This document shows positions 63,395-64,000 of a DNA stretch of 64,000 bases, piece by piece. The DNA lies in assembly GCF_018128065.1 (NCBI RefSeq), contig NZ_CP072359.1, positions 186,001 to 250,000 on the forward strand, read 5' to 3'. Within the stretch, counting starts at the first letter, position 1. Each line of letters opens with the position of its first letter. This DNA is from Prevotella melaninogenica. Its GTDB lineage: Bacteria; Bacteroidota; Bacteroidia; Bacteroidales; Bacteroidaceae. The notes below the pieces were generated by a model. That model was given only the letters and a program-made list of their open reading frames with translations. It did no database searches and was not told the origin of the DNA. The position numbers and the translations under genes are program-made.

Positions 63395-64000
63395 TTATTG
63401 TTTCTTTATCTCAATATCACGTGCCACATGATTACGTATTTTGGTCAGATAAGCTTTCATTCCAGCAGCATCTTTTTCGTCGATAATCTGCATCAACTCC
63501 TTTAACTCTGTACGAATCTGTGCCACCTGATCATAGGTATAAGGATTGAAGAGTATCTCTTGAAGCAGATAATCGTCTTCATTCAGAACCCCCTTAGCAA
63601 TACGCATGTGTCGTTTGAAGGTTGTTCCCGGTGCATCTTGATGCTTCATCACAGCAGCAAAGACAAAGGTTGACACGAACGGAATACTCAATGAATAAGC
63701 CACCGTCTTGTCATGTTCCTCAAAACTATACTCATAAATATTCAGCCCCAGTCTCTGATAAAGGTCCTTAAAAAAGATTCGCCCCATATAATCACCTTCA
63801 CTGATAATGATAGCATTCTCTTCACTCAGCTGATTGAGGTTAGCAAAGGTAGGACCAAACATAGGGTGTGTGGAGACGTAAGGATGACCACAATGGTCAT
63901 ACCATTCCTTCAAGCCTGTCTTCACTGAACTAATGTCTGACAAGACACAGTCTTTCGGCAATACTGGTAGTATCTCTTCAAAAGCAGATATTGTATATTT
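63395..64000 (-). CDS. tyrA: Prephenate dehydrogenase, 5' end beyond the window
   Basis: 202 codons are seen and the frame stays open to the window end. The visible part has LSDISSVKTGLKEW, STHPMFGPTFANL and an EENAIIISEGDYMGRIF stretch, then the helical C-terminal domain (PFVSTFVFAAVMKHQDAPGT). This matches prephenate dehydrogenase (tyrosine biosynthesis). The N-terminal NAD-binding domain lies outside the window. The Leu codon at 63961 is not a true start. Confidence 0.85.
   Translation of the reverse strand, partial: KYTISAFEEILPVLPKDCVLSDISSVKTGLKEWYDHCGHPYVSTHPMFGPTFANLNQLSEENAIIISEGDYMGRIFFKDLYQRLGLNIYEYSFEEHDKTVAYSLSIPFVSTFVFAAVMKHQDAPGTTFKRHMRIAKGVLNEDDYLLQEILFNPYTYDQVAQIRTELKELMQIIDEKDAAGMKAYLTKIRNHVARDIEIKKQ

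Noticed and set aside
1..64000. tRNA or rRNA genes
   Set aside because: I saw no cloverleaf with a typical T-loop and no rRNA-like stretch. A covariance search would settle this.

Overview
The window reads as part of an oral- or gut-type Prevotella (Bacteroidales) chromosome. The evidence is a SusC/SusD pair, TonB-dependent receptors, a DUF2023-flavodoxin pair, a subtilase with a type IX secretion-like C-terminus, TAnnTTTG-type -7 promoter elements ahead of many genes, and an AT-rich core. Positions 1 to about 20,700 are an accessory island made of broken mobile elements. Positions 21,457 to 64,000 are ordinary chromosome.

Accessory island. An IS982-family element (150-3393, TATTA duplication) has its transposase split by an intact IS1634-family element (722-2825, TTAA duplication). 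Next come remains of a CTnDOT-like conjugative transposon: two parts of a DUF3945-like gene split by a 56-bp palindrome built from IS ends, an RteC fragment, a MobC coupling-protein fragment fused by deletion to a truncated ardA, a PcfK-like gene and small genes. Between these remains (4.2-15.0 kb) lies a clearly GC-richer cargo module. It holds a hybrid two-component regulator, a Fic protein, a small proline-rich protein, an OmpA-like protein, and two lipoproteins with near-identical FISUMP/C-type-lectin-like C-termini. Between the two lipoprotein genes, codon differences in the last 170 bp fall almost only at codon positions 1 and 2, as adenine-directed mutagenesis would produce. I read them as targets of a diversity-generating retroelement (DGR). 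No reverse transcriptase or template repeat is visible here, so they look like orphans. At the right end, two 490-bp direct repeats, each carrying a promoter, flank a very AT-rich TIR-like defence-type gene with a one-base frameshift at its start.

Chromosome. In order: a DNA/RNA endonuclease and a RecD-like helicase; a cobalamin riboswitch driving a BtuB-like receptor and a DUF5074 lipoprotein; NhaD, a Nudix hydrolase, LigA and TrmD; a siderophore-type receptor; a SusCD pair; MgtC; glutamine synthetase; a nitroreductase; a UDP-glucose dehydrogenase; DUF2023-FldA; an S8 peptidase; SlyD; AroC; an isochorismatase-like hydrolase; an endonuclease/exonuclease/phosphatase protein; and TyrA, cut by the window end.

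The main unexplained signal in the chromosome is a set of six intergenic arrays with an exact 22-bp period but several unrelated unit sequences. Three of them share the architecture GTGC-N9-GCAC-N5. A separate 80-bp dispersed repeat with inverted ends occurs three times. I saw no rRNA, tRNA or CRISPR array.
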